From NCBI GenBank assembly GCA_949987565.1, contig OX465102.1, forward strand, positions 17,372,968 through 17,436,967: DNA of 64,000 nucleotides. Reading direction: 5' to 3'. The notes beneath the pieces are model-generated. The model did no database searches. It was not told where the DNA came from and worked only from the letters and a program-made list of their open reading frames with translations. Shown piece by piece: positions 24,705 through 35,456 of this stretch. Within the stretch, counting starts at the first letter, position 1. Each line of letters opens with the position of its first letter. The stretch comes from Luidia sarsii. Lineage: Eukaryota > Echinodermata > Asteroidea > Paxillosida > Luidiidae. A program made the translations under genes and the position numbers.

Positions 24705-24815
24705 GTTCAGATTGTGCCCTATGGCCACCTTGTGACTGCAGATTACCGCACAGACCGTGTGTGGATTTTCCTGAACGTAGAAGGGAAAGTTGACCGACCG
24801 CCACGCATTGGATAA
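24705..24815 (+). CDS. Alternative terminal exon of the secreted inhibitor (P1 Ala)
   Basis: A tacag acceptor is followed by a 37-codon phase-0 frame, VQIVPYGHLVTADYRTDRVW through FLNVEGKVDRPPRIG and TAA. It differs from the first terminal exon at Phe-to-Leu, Glu-to-Ala and Ile-to-Val. The Glu-to-Ala change falls at the predicted P1 residue of the reactive loop (VTA-DYR). No copies of exons 1 and 2 accompany it, so it can be used only by splicing from exon 21432-21482. The reading frame and splice acceptor are intact. Expression is not known from sequence. Confidence 0.8.
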   Translation, partial: VQIVPYGHLVTADYRTDRVWIFLNVEGKVDRPPRIG

Positions 24816-25093
24816 ATATTATGATCCTATAGGCCTATAATAATCCATATAGGCAATAAGGTTGTTCTCAACAAACGATAATGACTTCCTTTGTCGTAGA
24901 TGATTTCCTCCAAGCGTACAATAATTTAGTCTTAAATGAAGTGCCTTAATTAAAGCCTGGGTTGTTTTGTACACAAATCCGGCTTCCATTTAGTTCCTAC
25001 CTCTTAAATTTAGAAAACAAAAATGGCTAGCTTCACAAAAAACCGTTAGTCAACTATAATTTCCTGGGGCAAATTGTTGTTGGAATGGAAATT

Positions 25094-25346
25094 GTGACCC
25101 GGCACAGCATATTGAGGAATAACCCCATTTTTGAGATTTTGAGGTTTTCTATAATAATGATGTGAAAGAGTATACCATTAGCTATCAAATGATATCAAAA
25201 TATAATATCCTCTAATACTTAACATTTCCGAAAATACAAAACAAAAACTGATTTGTAATCGAATTGTGAAGATACTTTAACTTCAGGCGTTTTTTACCCA
25301 AAAAGTGTTTTGGTGGGATATTCCTCATGTCGTTGTGCCGGGTCAC
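25094..25346 (+). mobile_element. GTGACCCGGCACA TIR element, unit 2 counterpart
   Basis: GTGACCCGGCACAGCATATT at the left and GTTGTGCCGGGTCAC at the right. It is orthologous by position to 23033-23283 within the tandem duplication. Confidence 0.85.
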
Positions 25347-25654
25347 AATTGTTGTTGGAATGGAAACGTCTGAATGAAAGCGAGCCGTGTGTGCAGCTTC
25401 ACAACGTCAACATGCTCTTCATAATTCTACGTCAACATGCTCCCCTGGCTGCCTAAACAAATTGTCGGACAGTGCGGACCAAGCGATTGCAAGGGGTGTA
25501 GGTAAAGCCTTACGTACCGTGCATGGTCTCATTGGTAAAAATTGCTTCCGGTAGCACGGCGATAATTTCGTACGAATAATGAGTCAGAAGAAGTCCAGTC
25601 TCTCAAGTGTAGCAAATGAAACGGTGTTTAAAGTCTCCGTTTTGGCATAGAAAT

Positions 25655-25866
25655 GTGACCCGGCACAGCATAATGAGGAATAACCCCACTTTTGAGATTT
25701 TGAGATTTTCTAATGATGTGAAAGAGTATACCATTAGCTTTCAAATTATATCAAAATAATTATAATATCCTCTAATATTTAAAATTTCCGAAAATACAAA
25801 AAAAGAAATTATTTGTAATGGAATTGTGAAGATACTTTAACTTCAGGCGCTGTTTACTCAAAATTA
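25655..25866 (+). mobile_element. GTGACCCGGCACA TIR element, partial, present only in unit 2
   Basis: The left end GTGACCCGGCACAGCATAAT is intact, but the sequence stops after CAGGCGCTGTTTACTCAAA, without the right terminus. Unit 1 has no such insertion at the matching place near 23578. Confidence 0.8.
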
Positions 25867-26355
25867 TAATGCATGTCAAACCGGACGATCATGAAAATGT
25901 TCCTTTTCAATTCCTGCATGGATTTTGTTTTAGCTTGTACTTCTGTTTAATCATGTCATATTTTTTCGGTGAAGTCACATTAATTTACAATGATGGCGAC
26001 TTTGAGTCTTAACTACTCGGCTTATTATTTTGAAAGTTAGACAATAAAAGAGTGATGCAAACAAATGGACTCATGGTGCGACCATTATTTTTGGGGAAAG
26101 GTTTCTGGGGCCGACGTTTCGAAACTTGCAGGACCATCATCGAATACAGATCTGACTATTTCTTTTTAACTACCACTTGTTCAGCACTTTCCTTAATGAT
26201 TTAGTCGTGGTTTGAAACCGTCATTCACGGAGCAGAACACTGATCCAGGTTTGTCCACCGAGTTCGTGGTGATTATTTGAACCCCTATTGAACCCCCCCC
26301 CCCTTCAAAAGTTAAAGGGCGAAAAAAACAGTACACGCGCCATAGAGTTATAATT

Positions 26356-26605
26356 GTGACCCGGCACATCATAATGAGGAATAACCCTTACTATTGAGAT
26401 TTCAAGATTTTCTAATAATGTGAAAGAATGTACCATTAGCTTTCAAATGATATCAAAAAAAATTCCAATACATTAACTTTCCGAAAATACAAAAATAACA
26501 AAGAACATTGATTTTAACTCGAATTGAGAAGATACTTTGACTTTAGGCGTTGTTTACTCAAAAAGTGTTTTGGTGGGATATCCTCATGTCGCTGTGCCGG
26601 GTCAC
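26356..26605 (+). mobile_element. GTGACCCGGCACA TIR element, complete
   Basis: The ends are GTGACCCGGCACATCATAAT and CATGTCGCTGTGCCGGGTCAC. The right half lies outside duplication unit 2, showing that this copy was cut by the duplication breakpoint to give 24256-24420. Confidence 0.85.
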
Positions 26606-26838
26606 AATTATAATGACACGCACACACAAACATGTGATGGCGCGAGAGGGCGCTACACATGCAAACCATTAAAGATATACGACGTAAACAATCCTCATAC
26701 ACACAGTGCACTATGCATAATGCGGAAGCAAGTCCCGGTACAAAGTTCACATAATTATTATGCAGTAACATAATTCAGGTGGGTCTCTAGCAAAGAGTTT
26801 CGTGTTCCGACTTTGAATTTCGCCGTTACTCTGTCACC

Positions 26839-29830
26839 ATGAGTGAAATGAAGAAGTGGCCGGAACTTGTTGGAAAGGTAAGCGCTTCTAATTCTATTCT
26901 TTTATGCAGACTTTGACAGACTGTATAATTATTATGTGTAACTTGGCTAAGGGACTTTCAGTTTCAGGTCAACTCGGTCCGTAAACTCGTACCAGCTCAA
27001 CTGGGTCCCAATGGGATCTGTATGTGAACATTTTCCCATAGCGAGTTAACGACCAATCAAGTTGGTCACGGGCCGAATTGGTTACCGACCGAGTTTACGG
27101 ACATTGAGTAATTGAGTCATTGACCCCCCCCCCCCCCCCCCCCCCCAAACAAGCTTCGGCCTATTCCTCCATGGGCCTACCTTCAAACTGTAAGTTTGTT
27201 TGTCTGGACATGTGTAGAATCCGTCAGGCGCTTTTAATTTTATTGAAACTTTGGACGCGATTTCGGGCACAGTTTTAAGGCCTTCGGTTGAGAATGAGCA
27301 TTTTTGTATATTAAACGCTGTGGGACGCTAGTGCGACAGACAATCCCAAAACTTGTTTAAGAGGAGCTCCTTAGCAGCCAAGTACATGGGACTAGCTCAT
27401 ATTATCATAGCTCTCTACCCATACAAGTTGCATCATGTACATGTACAGTACATGTATGCACACCGTAGTGTTCCCATCAATCCAATGTATGCATAGAGTA
27501 GGTGAACAACTGTAGTGTTACTCATTATTTATTACTGTACTCAGTAGATAAGGCATACTTCATTACTTGTACGTGCATGATCGTTATCACAAATTGGCTG
27601 AGCCTACTGTACAGTTTTAAATTGTGTTTGCTTAGACTAAGACCAGAGATTGTGATGACATTGCAAAATTAAGGCTTCAAGGAGTTCAAGCCTATTCTAA
27701 TGTTACAGAACTTTGTACAGCAGAATACTACCCATTAAGGGCCCATAAACTTGGCCCGGATACTGATACTATTTTTTACTAAGGAGGGACCGAGGTTTTG
27801 GGCCCTATTTACAGATCCTTCCTAACACCACATACAGTGTATATTACATACATGTGCCTGAACAATTTGTACATTGTAATGTACAGCACAATGAGCACAT
27901 GCACACCACAATGTAGACTTGAATTGTGTACTGTGAACTGTGTAGTACCATGGTAGTACACAGTGGTTCTACGTGTTTTAGACCTAATGTTACAATGTGC
28001 TTCCTATGGGCTATACATGTGCCTCAGTGCATTTGTAATCACGGGGAAAGAAAATTGTGACACACTCTCCAATTGTGATGTGTGTACAGAATACAGATTC
28101 CCATAATCATAATGATCATGACCTGTAAAGGGGAGAGTTTGGGCATTTACATCATTGACCTTTTTGGAAATGTAAACCAGTGAGTAATGTGCAAAAAACT
28201 GCTTTAATAGCTTTCTGACTGAAATGACCAAAAATCAAAATATGAAAAAATTAGGAGGGCCTAGGGTCTGACATTTTGATCCTACCCGGACCTTTCTCTG
28301 CCTTTGAGTTTGACGTAAAGGTCCTGCTAGGACCGAAATGTCAGACCCTCCTAATTTTTGATGTAAACCCATTGTTTATTATATGCACCGGTTTTAAACA
28401 AGGGTACTTTTTTATTTTTTTACTTTTAAACAGAGTGGTGAGGAAGCAAAGGAAGAAATAGAAAAGGACAAGTCCCTTGAGGTGAGTTTAGGTTATGCTT
28501 TCAGACTAGATCTTGTACTGCAGGTATCTCCACTGCACTGCTCGAGTGCCATGGGAATACAGGCGGTCTGAGCCTCTGAGGCCCTTGCATTTAACCATTG
28601 TTACCAAGAAATGAGTATGATATAAACACAACTGCCCTATAGCCAAAACTCAATTTAACAGTATACACTGTATCCAGTACAAGACAAGACAGTAGCTTAC
28701 AGTACTGTTAGCGATGCAGTATACAGTGCAAAGGTCGGATCATCATTATAGGCTAGTGCATGGCTCAATGTGTGAATTACCATCGTGCATATTACTGTTT
28801 TGAGTTTTGGCTACAGGACTGTCTTGTGTATACCACTTGCCTTTTTGTTATGTAGTTTGTTTCATAGCTATGCAATGATTTTATATCATAATGTATCTTA
28901 TGATGCAACATGGTACCTACTGCTATACATATTGGAATCTGCTGCCACAGATGTCTGCACTAGAGAGCAGGAGTCGCTGGTTTGAATCCGGCCCCAGCTG
29001 TCTGTATTGTTTGTCAGCAGGCAATCTGGGAAATGGCTGAGTACTCAGTGCTTATTGAGGTACCCCAGTACCTCATTTGCTCAATTTGTGCTGCATGCAG
29101 TGAACCAGCGGGCTGGCTCAGTCAGGGGGCAGTGTTGCCACGGAAGGGCCGTCATTCGCAAACCTGTACTTGTAGACAAGATTGGAGCACTATAGTACTT
29201 TTTGTCTTTCTACAAATCAGAAAGAGCCCTATACGATCTAGTAACAAAATGCTATGTACCGTCCCTCCAATTTCGACTAGAACATAATGGTCAATGTGCC
29301 TTTTCTTATTCAGCTTCCACACTTTGGAACAGTTTCCCCCCCCCCCACAATTTTTGTAAAAAAATTAAATGTACATGTATTTTATAAGGTTTTTATTTAG
29401 AAATTCATCATTAATTGTTACCCAGTACTTTTCTGTTCTCTTACAGTAACAATTTATTTGTCAATGTGCATAGAGACATGCTCCTGCAAAGTGTTATGCA
29501 CTATATAAGAAACTTGTAAAAACAATTTATAAGTCTCAAAATTTAGTGGGGCTCACTTTTCGATCGTAGCAGGACCTTTCTCAAAGGCCCACAAAATTTT
29601 GAGATTTGCATTTTGGTAATTTTATCAAGTAAGCAGTTTGCAACATTTTTGTATATCACTATTATTATAAGTGTTAGTATTAGTATTCTAAATCAGTATT
29701 CTGTACGTCATTCATTCAGGTGCAGATTGTCCCCAATGATTGCGCAGTCACCATGGACTTCCGAATGGACAGAGTCCGCATCTTCGTAGACGCCGACAAC
29801 AAGGTTGCCAGACCGCCTATGACTGGCTAA
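26839..29830 (+). CDS. Leaderless potato inhibitor I (eglin-like) protease inhibitor
   Basis: Exons are 26839-26877, 28434-28481 and 29720-29830, all GT-AG and phase 0, giving 65 residues, close to eglin c (70). The protein begins MSEMKKWPELVGK, continues SGEEAKEEIEKDKSLE, then VQIVPNDCAVTMDFRMDRVR and ends RPPMTG. The exon layout is identical to the neighbouring secreted gene, so the two are tandem paralogues. There is no signal peptide: the domain starts 6 residues after Met1, suggesting a cytoplasmic or unconventionally released inhibitor. The predicted reactive bond is Met-Asp (VTM-DFR). Met or Leu at P1 is usual for inhibitors of chymotrypsin, subtilisin and elastase-like enzymes. A Cys in the loop region (NDC) is unusual for the family. 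Confidence 0.88.
28210..28365. mobile_element. Hammerhead-like repeat dimer, diverged, in inhibitor intron 2
   Basis: Inverted arm TAGGAGGGCC...GGACCTTTCTCTGCC is followed by a forward core AAAGGTCCTGCTAGGACCGAAATGTCAGACC. The arms again share an arm-specific variant (AGGAGGG). Confidence 0.7.
29150..29520 (+). mobile_element. LINE remnant (C-terminus and 3' tail)
   Basis: The frame from 29202 gives YKSERALYDLVTKCYVPSL and then CAFSYSASTLWNSFPPP. The latter is the AFS-APxLWNSLP-type block found near the C-terminus of CR1/RTE-like LINE proteins. A tail of the TGCACTATATAAGAAACTTG kind follows at 29497-29517. It is 5'-truncated and lies in the last intron of the leaderless inhibitor gene. Confidence 0.6.
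29540..29665. mobile_element. Hammerhead-like repeat, rearranged copy
   Basis: An inverted core (GGACCTTTCTCAAAGG at its end) is joined to a forward body GAGATTTGCATTTTGGTAAT through TTTTTGTATATCAC. It ends about 55 bp before the last exon of the inhibitor gene. Confidence 0.75.
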
Positions 29831-30112
29831 ACCCATCGCAGCCAGGTACCAACTGGCCGGCCTCACTGGACAGATTGGGCAGGCCTTTTGCGCTGTCATG
29901 CAATCCCTGCCCTGGAGTAGTGATCTGAATCAATTGGTAGAGTTTAAATCAGTATACTAGTGAGGTTGTTTAAATTTGAGTGTAAGCTTTTATCTTTGGG
30001 AGCTTTAGTCCGTTATCTGTAAAAAGAGCTCCAGTGTGGAGTGTGTACTACTAGTGTTCATGTGGTACGGTTCCATGGAATTCGGCACCACTTTTGGTGC
30101 CAACAATAATGA

Positions 30113-30154
<42 letters not shown>

Positions 30155-32490
30155 TATTCGGCCAAGGAAAACAACAAGAAGTACATTCAAGGTGAGAAAG
30201 GTCATACAGTCTATATCATGGAAATTCAAGATGGGAGATAAATCGGTGAATAAATACCAAACAAGGAGAATATTATGCACTTGTATCAGAGATGTGATAG
30301 GTCAGGATGAGAAGGGGAAGAGATGGGGCAAGGACTGGGGATGAGGGGAAGAGATTGGGCAGGAGGGTAAGAGGGAAGGAGTAAACAAGCAGAGTAAGGA
30401 CAATCCAAACTAAGATGGCCAGGAGGAACAACAGTAAAAAAAACACTGTGACTCAAAAGCCTGTTCCTCCAGTCCTATAGGTTGGTGAATGGCTCCTGAT
30501 AGTGTCAGCTGTGGCTGACTGGTGGGAGGAGGGGGATGTCATAGCATTGAATGAGACCGAGGTCGAGCTCAACTCGGAGTGAGCAGACTCTTCTGTAAGA
30601 TTTCAAAGAATGCATCAATCTGCAAGAGGCATCCCCCCGCCGCCATGCACTGAACGATGTAGGCATTCATCGAACCTTTTCGAAGACCTCAGTTGCTCAC
30701 ATTCTTGGCTCAGATGACACTCTCTTCAAATGATCCTACTTGACTTTTGTCAGGTTGCACGTTGAGTTAAACTACCCAATCTTATAACACAGTCAGTGCC
30801 CCTTTCCATAAGTCTTCCGTGGTAAAAAGGAAATTAACCGACATTTGATTTTCAATTGTTGCATGAATGTTTGCTAGACTCTGCAAACAGAATTCCCAAC
30901 TCTTTTTAAGTGTTCTTAAAAATGGCAAATGGATTGGTGCATTTCTTGTGCAATGATTAATATTTCCGACTGAAGTAGTAATACTTCTTTAACCTCTGTA
31001 GAAATAGCAAGAACAGTACCGAGTGCAGAAGTGATCATTAATTTTATTTTTGATATTAAATTTATTGGATTTTTAATAATTGATATTTGATGCTTCAACC
31101 AAAATATTATATAAAAGATTATATATATGACTTTAATCACCCTTTCCACTGAAAGATTATGTATTACGTACATTTTGGGCTGTATGTCTCCTGTGCCTTG
31201 ATCTCTTTTCGAAAGAGAGTTGCCCTGGTTTGTTTACCCAAACTTTGAATCAACCATTTTGATTGGGCCTAAAGCTAAGAACACGTTTATGGGCGCACGT
31301 CCGTTATGCATGCACTGATAATTCTGTGGAACCACACGTGGTACGTTTGGGTCATTTCACAGAAGGCAACTTCCGGCATGGTCAATTTGGACGTAGGCAG
31401 TGTCCAGGAAGAGAAAAAGTAACCCACCCGCTTCCAATTTGCAGATACATTTACTCCTTTTACTGTCAACATACCCAAGCACAAAAGCAGGGGTCCGTTT
31501 TCATACAGTCCTGACAGTGCAGTTTCTAAGTTGCCTCTAAAACATTGCCTCGTGTGGCTTATGGCAGCCAAGTGCAACTCGATTCATTTACATCTCTGCC
31601 CGAGCAGTTGACGTCGTGTATGTTATACATGTATTTCCAAACGTGCATCCACTTTGTGTGATCCCCGAGCTGCTGTAGCCAGGTTTACAGCCATTGGTTG
31701 TTGGTCCATCTGAATGAAAGCGGGGGTGTGATACCTGGAGTTATACTACAGTTAATAGGTGAAAGTTTTGAAACTGCTTCTGGCTGGCGCCCCCACCCCG
31801 GCTAAGAATAGATGACATTTGGGGAGGCCACCGTCTAAGAGCTGGGAAGAGCACTGGTATGCAAAACCAAAGTTTTCTGTGCCATTTCTTTAATTTTATC
31901 ATACCGTTTCTTGAGTTGAATGTTACATCCCGATCACCTGGCAAAGTAGATGGTTCTTTCTGCGCCCGCAGCAAGCTTTACTACCCCTTTATAATAATTA
32001 TTGAATTAAACACTAGATTACGGGTAATCAAACACTGACTCATTGATTTTAATAAAGAAAATTAAGAGATCATCAATGAATTTGTTGCAACTTCTTCTTC
32101 ATACAATTCCAGATCAACTATTTGCTTGGGATGGAACCTGTATACTAATCTGTGATAGCAACCAAGTTCCTGGCCAATGCTTGTACATGGTGGAGAGAGG
32201 AAAATGATTCGGGGATTTTTTTTTTCCTTTCAAAATTGCTTTCAAGTTCTCAATCCGTTTTTCCTTGATCTGTTTGACATGAATTGAAAAAGTTGCTGTA
32301 GCCAGGTCTACAGCAACCGGTTGTTTGCATCTGAATGAAAATGGGGGCGCGACCAATGGAGATATACATGTAATATATAGGCCTATGGCAGTTGAACGTT
32401 AAATGCTTCTCACTGGCGCTCATATAGGTCTACCCTGAAAAGACAAGTGGAGTTGGCCGCCATCCGAGGGCTGGAAAGCTCAGAGGCTAA

Positions 32491-32808
32491 GCAAGGCTCG
32501 CACTAAAGGTTTTTGTTTACTAGCCTACCGGGCTAGTTAATTGATTTTTTCTGCTAGCCCGTAGCAAGTTTTACTGGCCCTGTAAAATCAATATTGAATT
32601 TAAAACAAGGTTATCAGGTCAAGTAAAACAAAGTAATTACTATTAGTATTACTTTCTACTTTCTCATCCCCGCCCGCATCATTTTTTGCCGCCACACCGC
32701 TGTCTACTTTTTACTAGTTCATCGGGCTAGCAAAGTTGGTCATTTTACTAGCCCGCGGCTGTTTTTACTAGACAATGACCGTCGGGCTAGTGCTAAGGTC
32801 AAGCCCTG
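32491..32808. mobile_element. hAT-like TIR element with CGGGCTAGT subrepeats
   Basis: The left end CAAGGCTCGCACTAAAG and the right end TAGTGCTAAGGTCAAGCCCTG are inverted relatives. Subterminal CGGGCTAG motifs occur in both orientations. Flanks share GCTAAG on both sides. The CAGGGCTTGA-type terminus fits hAT elements, but the target duplication is not clean. Confidence 0.5.
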
Positions 32809-33289
32809 CTAAGGGCGCCATTACGGTCAAAGAGTCTGCTATTTTTCAAAGACGTTTACAAGTCTCCGCTCTCTTGTCAAATTTACAAAACAAATCATTT
32901 GTGTTTTCAAGATCGCAATACCCCAGCTTTATGAGGGTCAATTAACAACAATTGCCTCTCGAAGGCAGCCGAACGAAAAAACAAATTAAACGCGATTCGA
33001 ACATTTAGAGGGCCTGCCTTTTCGATGCTAGCAGGAGCTTTCTCAAAGGCGCTCAGGAAAGTGCTGCCATAATGGGGACGTCAAGCCAAATATAACTGCC
33101 AGTGCCAGGTGGCGGTGGTCTGGAAGTAGCGAGCCAGTTTTCTGAAGGAGACTGAAAGCTTGTAAATTATTGTTAAATGTTAAGTCAATTGACAGAGAAA
33201 ACTTTGACCGGACCGGGACTTGAACCCGAGACCTTCAGTTCCGTTTGCCAATTGTTCAATTTGTTCAAAAGTTCCCGGTCAGTTTTTCC

Positions 33290-33580
33290 TTTGTTTGTTT
33301 AACTTGAATTGAAAAGGCTGCATCCATGTTTGTTTACAACAATGGTCGTTTTCATCTGAGTGAAAGCGGGCGTGAGGCGTGTAATCCCTGGAGATTGTTT
33401 TTATATGGCATTTTATGGTTGAATTGCTGCTGACTGGCGCCCCTACCCCGGCAAAGGCTAGTTGATTTTTTTGGGAGGCCGCCTTCTAAGGGCTGGATAA
33501 ATATATAGCTCAAATTGTGAGAGCGCTGCTACACAAAAACAGAGGTCTCGGGCTCAACTCCCCGTCGAGTCAAATGTTTC
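33290..33580 (+). mobile_element. tRNA-derived SINE, body plus tRNA-like segment
   Basis: The body segment (GTTTTCATCTGAGTGAAAGC, then a GGCGCCCCTACCCCGGC block and GGGAGGCCGCCTTCTAAGGG) leads into GGCTGGATAAATATATAGCTC, GTGAGAGCGCTGCTACACAA and GTCTCGGGCTCAACTCCCCG, which resemble tRNA A- and B-box regions. Related copies are at 31640, 32280, 51880, 52190 and 60360. Confidence 0.65.
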
Positions 33581-35456
33581 ATTGCCATTCTTTTAAAACA
33601 AAGAAGTATACTTCAAACGACTAGAAGCATTGTTGCTGTCGTATAATATACACCAAACTCCAAGAGATCAAAGCGTATGATACCAGGAGGAAGGTCCTCA
33701 TGATGATACCAACGAACCCACTACTAAAACTCTGTTAATGATAAATGGAAATCGAATTCACCCAGAATTATTCCCCCGGAACCCATTTGAAAGTGAATAA
33801 CCCGACAGGGCTATAAACAGTCAATAGCCAAATAGAAGTTGCGGTAGTATATTGTTATTATAATTATGAATGGTCTATTTATTAAAAAAGAAAACTGTAC
33901 TCCTCGCCGCCAGTGGCAGAATTATGAATACAATTTACATGTTCATTAAAACAAATGAATATCAATTGATATGAACATTTAAAAGTCTAGGCAGTTATTT
34001 AAAACCCAAAGGCCCAAAACGCCTTGGAGACGCTGAAGTAAAATCACATTAATATCAATTAATACATTAATATCAATTAATACATTAATACAATCAATAC
34101 AATTAACACAATTAATACAATTAATTGCATCAACTGTATCAATAGAATTGTGAATACAATTTACATGTTCATTAAAACAAATGAATATCAATTGATTGAT
34201 ATTATATTGATTGATATAATAGTTCTGCCATGGACTGCCACGGTCCAAGATCGTATAAGTTACGATAAGTAAGAAGGTAATTTCTGGTCGGATATAATTA
34301 TCTGTCGATGCAACCCTGGCTACTCTTCCAGATTCTGACTTCACTTGAGAGCCCTAAGTGAAAGAAACGGTGTGCATCACTCCATATATTAAGCAATATT
34401 GTGGGATTGCATGTGGACATGTCCCATGCTGTGTATTCCAACGACGCCGATATGTTTGTATTTTTTACATCCGGACCCGTTATTTAGCATGGTTGTTGCA
34501 TTGTGCACATCACACAATTTACAATATTTAGGCCTGACATGTACTATTGTTACAATGTTTACATCACCCCCACCTATCCCTTTGTCAATATTGTTATATT
34601 GAGTACACCATTCCATAGGCCTATATGTCTATATACCACAAATTGAGAGACAGTGTACACTACCCCATCTAAAGTGATTCCTTCAGTATATTATACACGC
34701 GACAGTATAGGGCCTGCATCACTCCATCAGATTGTATCGTGCACTTTGTTCATAACACAATGCATACTATCATTCTTCCCCATCTCACAGTTAGCATATT
34801 ACACCAACTGTATACCGTATACATCACTCGTACATTTGTATTAAATACATAAATACATCGCTATAATGTTATTTTGCCCATTGTGTCTACGCACTGATCA
34901 CCATGTCATGTTTGAAACACCGTGGCTATCTCTTTAAAGCATTTTCGTCTGTTAAAACAATACACAAAAGTCCAACTGTTTTACAGCGCGAAAACTGTAT
35001 ACTACAGAGGGGGCATAAGCTGATTATAATCCGCGCACAATTTTTCTTCAAATACATATATATAAGCTGGCCGAGAGACGAGCACCAATCGAGTATGCAC
35101 CGCAATATTGCCGTGTTCACTCATTAGGTAGATGGACCGCCATTCTGGCCTTGGCCAGTTCATTAATTACATTTGCCTGAAATACAAATCCTTCTGCTAC
35201 GCTTCGGTGCTTATAGTCTCCTATTTGACTGATTACACGACGAGACACGCCATAAAGAGTGCGCGTGCTTAGTTAATTAACCCGAGTATTGTGATAACTG
35301 CCAGTTCAAAGGGAAAATTCACCGAACCGAAGTCAAGGGTACATCCCTCGCGGAAATTGATCGTTCCTTACTACGACGGAAGGCGCGAGTGCGCGCAATC
35401 AAGGAATATTCAGCGTCCTCTCTATCTTGAGAACATTCAGTTAGCGTGACACCAAA

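Larger units (their letters stand above)
24421..26515. repeat. Tandem segmental duplication, unit 2 (~2.1 kb)
   Basis: This is a near copy of 22366-24420, with three visible differences: it carries a second inhibitor terminal exon, it has gained a partial TIR element at 25655-25866, and it lacks about 160 bp near 26275 that unit 1 has at 24005-24180. Confidence 0.92.
29831..35456. other. Intergenic stretch between inhibitor cluster and discoidin gene
   Basis: I see no gene. It contains an (ATT)n run at 30115-30153, SINE bodies near 31640-31870, 32280-32490 and 33290-33580, an inverted-repeat element at 32491-32808, a hammerhead-like core at 33003-33055, and A/T-rich ATTAAT sequence at 34045-34205 with a 42-bp direct repeat (33925-33970 and 34150-34197). 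Confidence 0.55.

Noticed and set aside
26977..27100. 13-bp inverted repeat GTCCGTAAACTCG
   Set aside because: Too short, and no further homology or target duplication to call an element.
27125..27147. Poly-C tract, with similar C or G runs at 24187, 26295, 17349 and 29338
   Set aside because: Simple homopolymer runs with no further structure.
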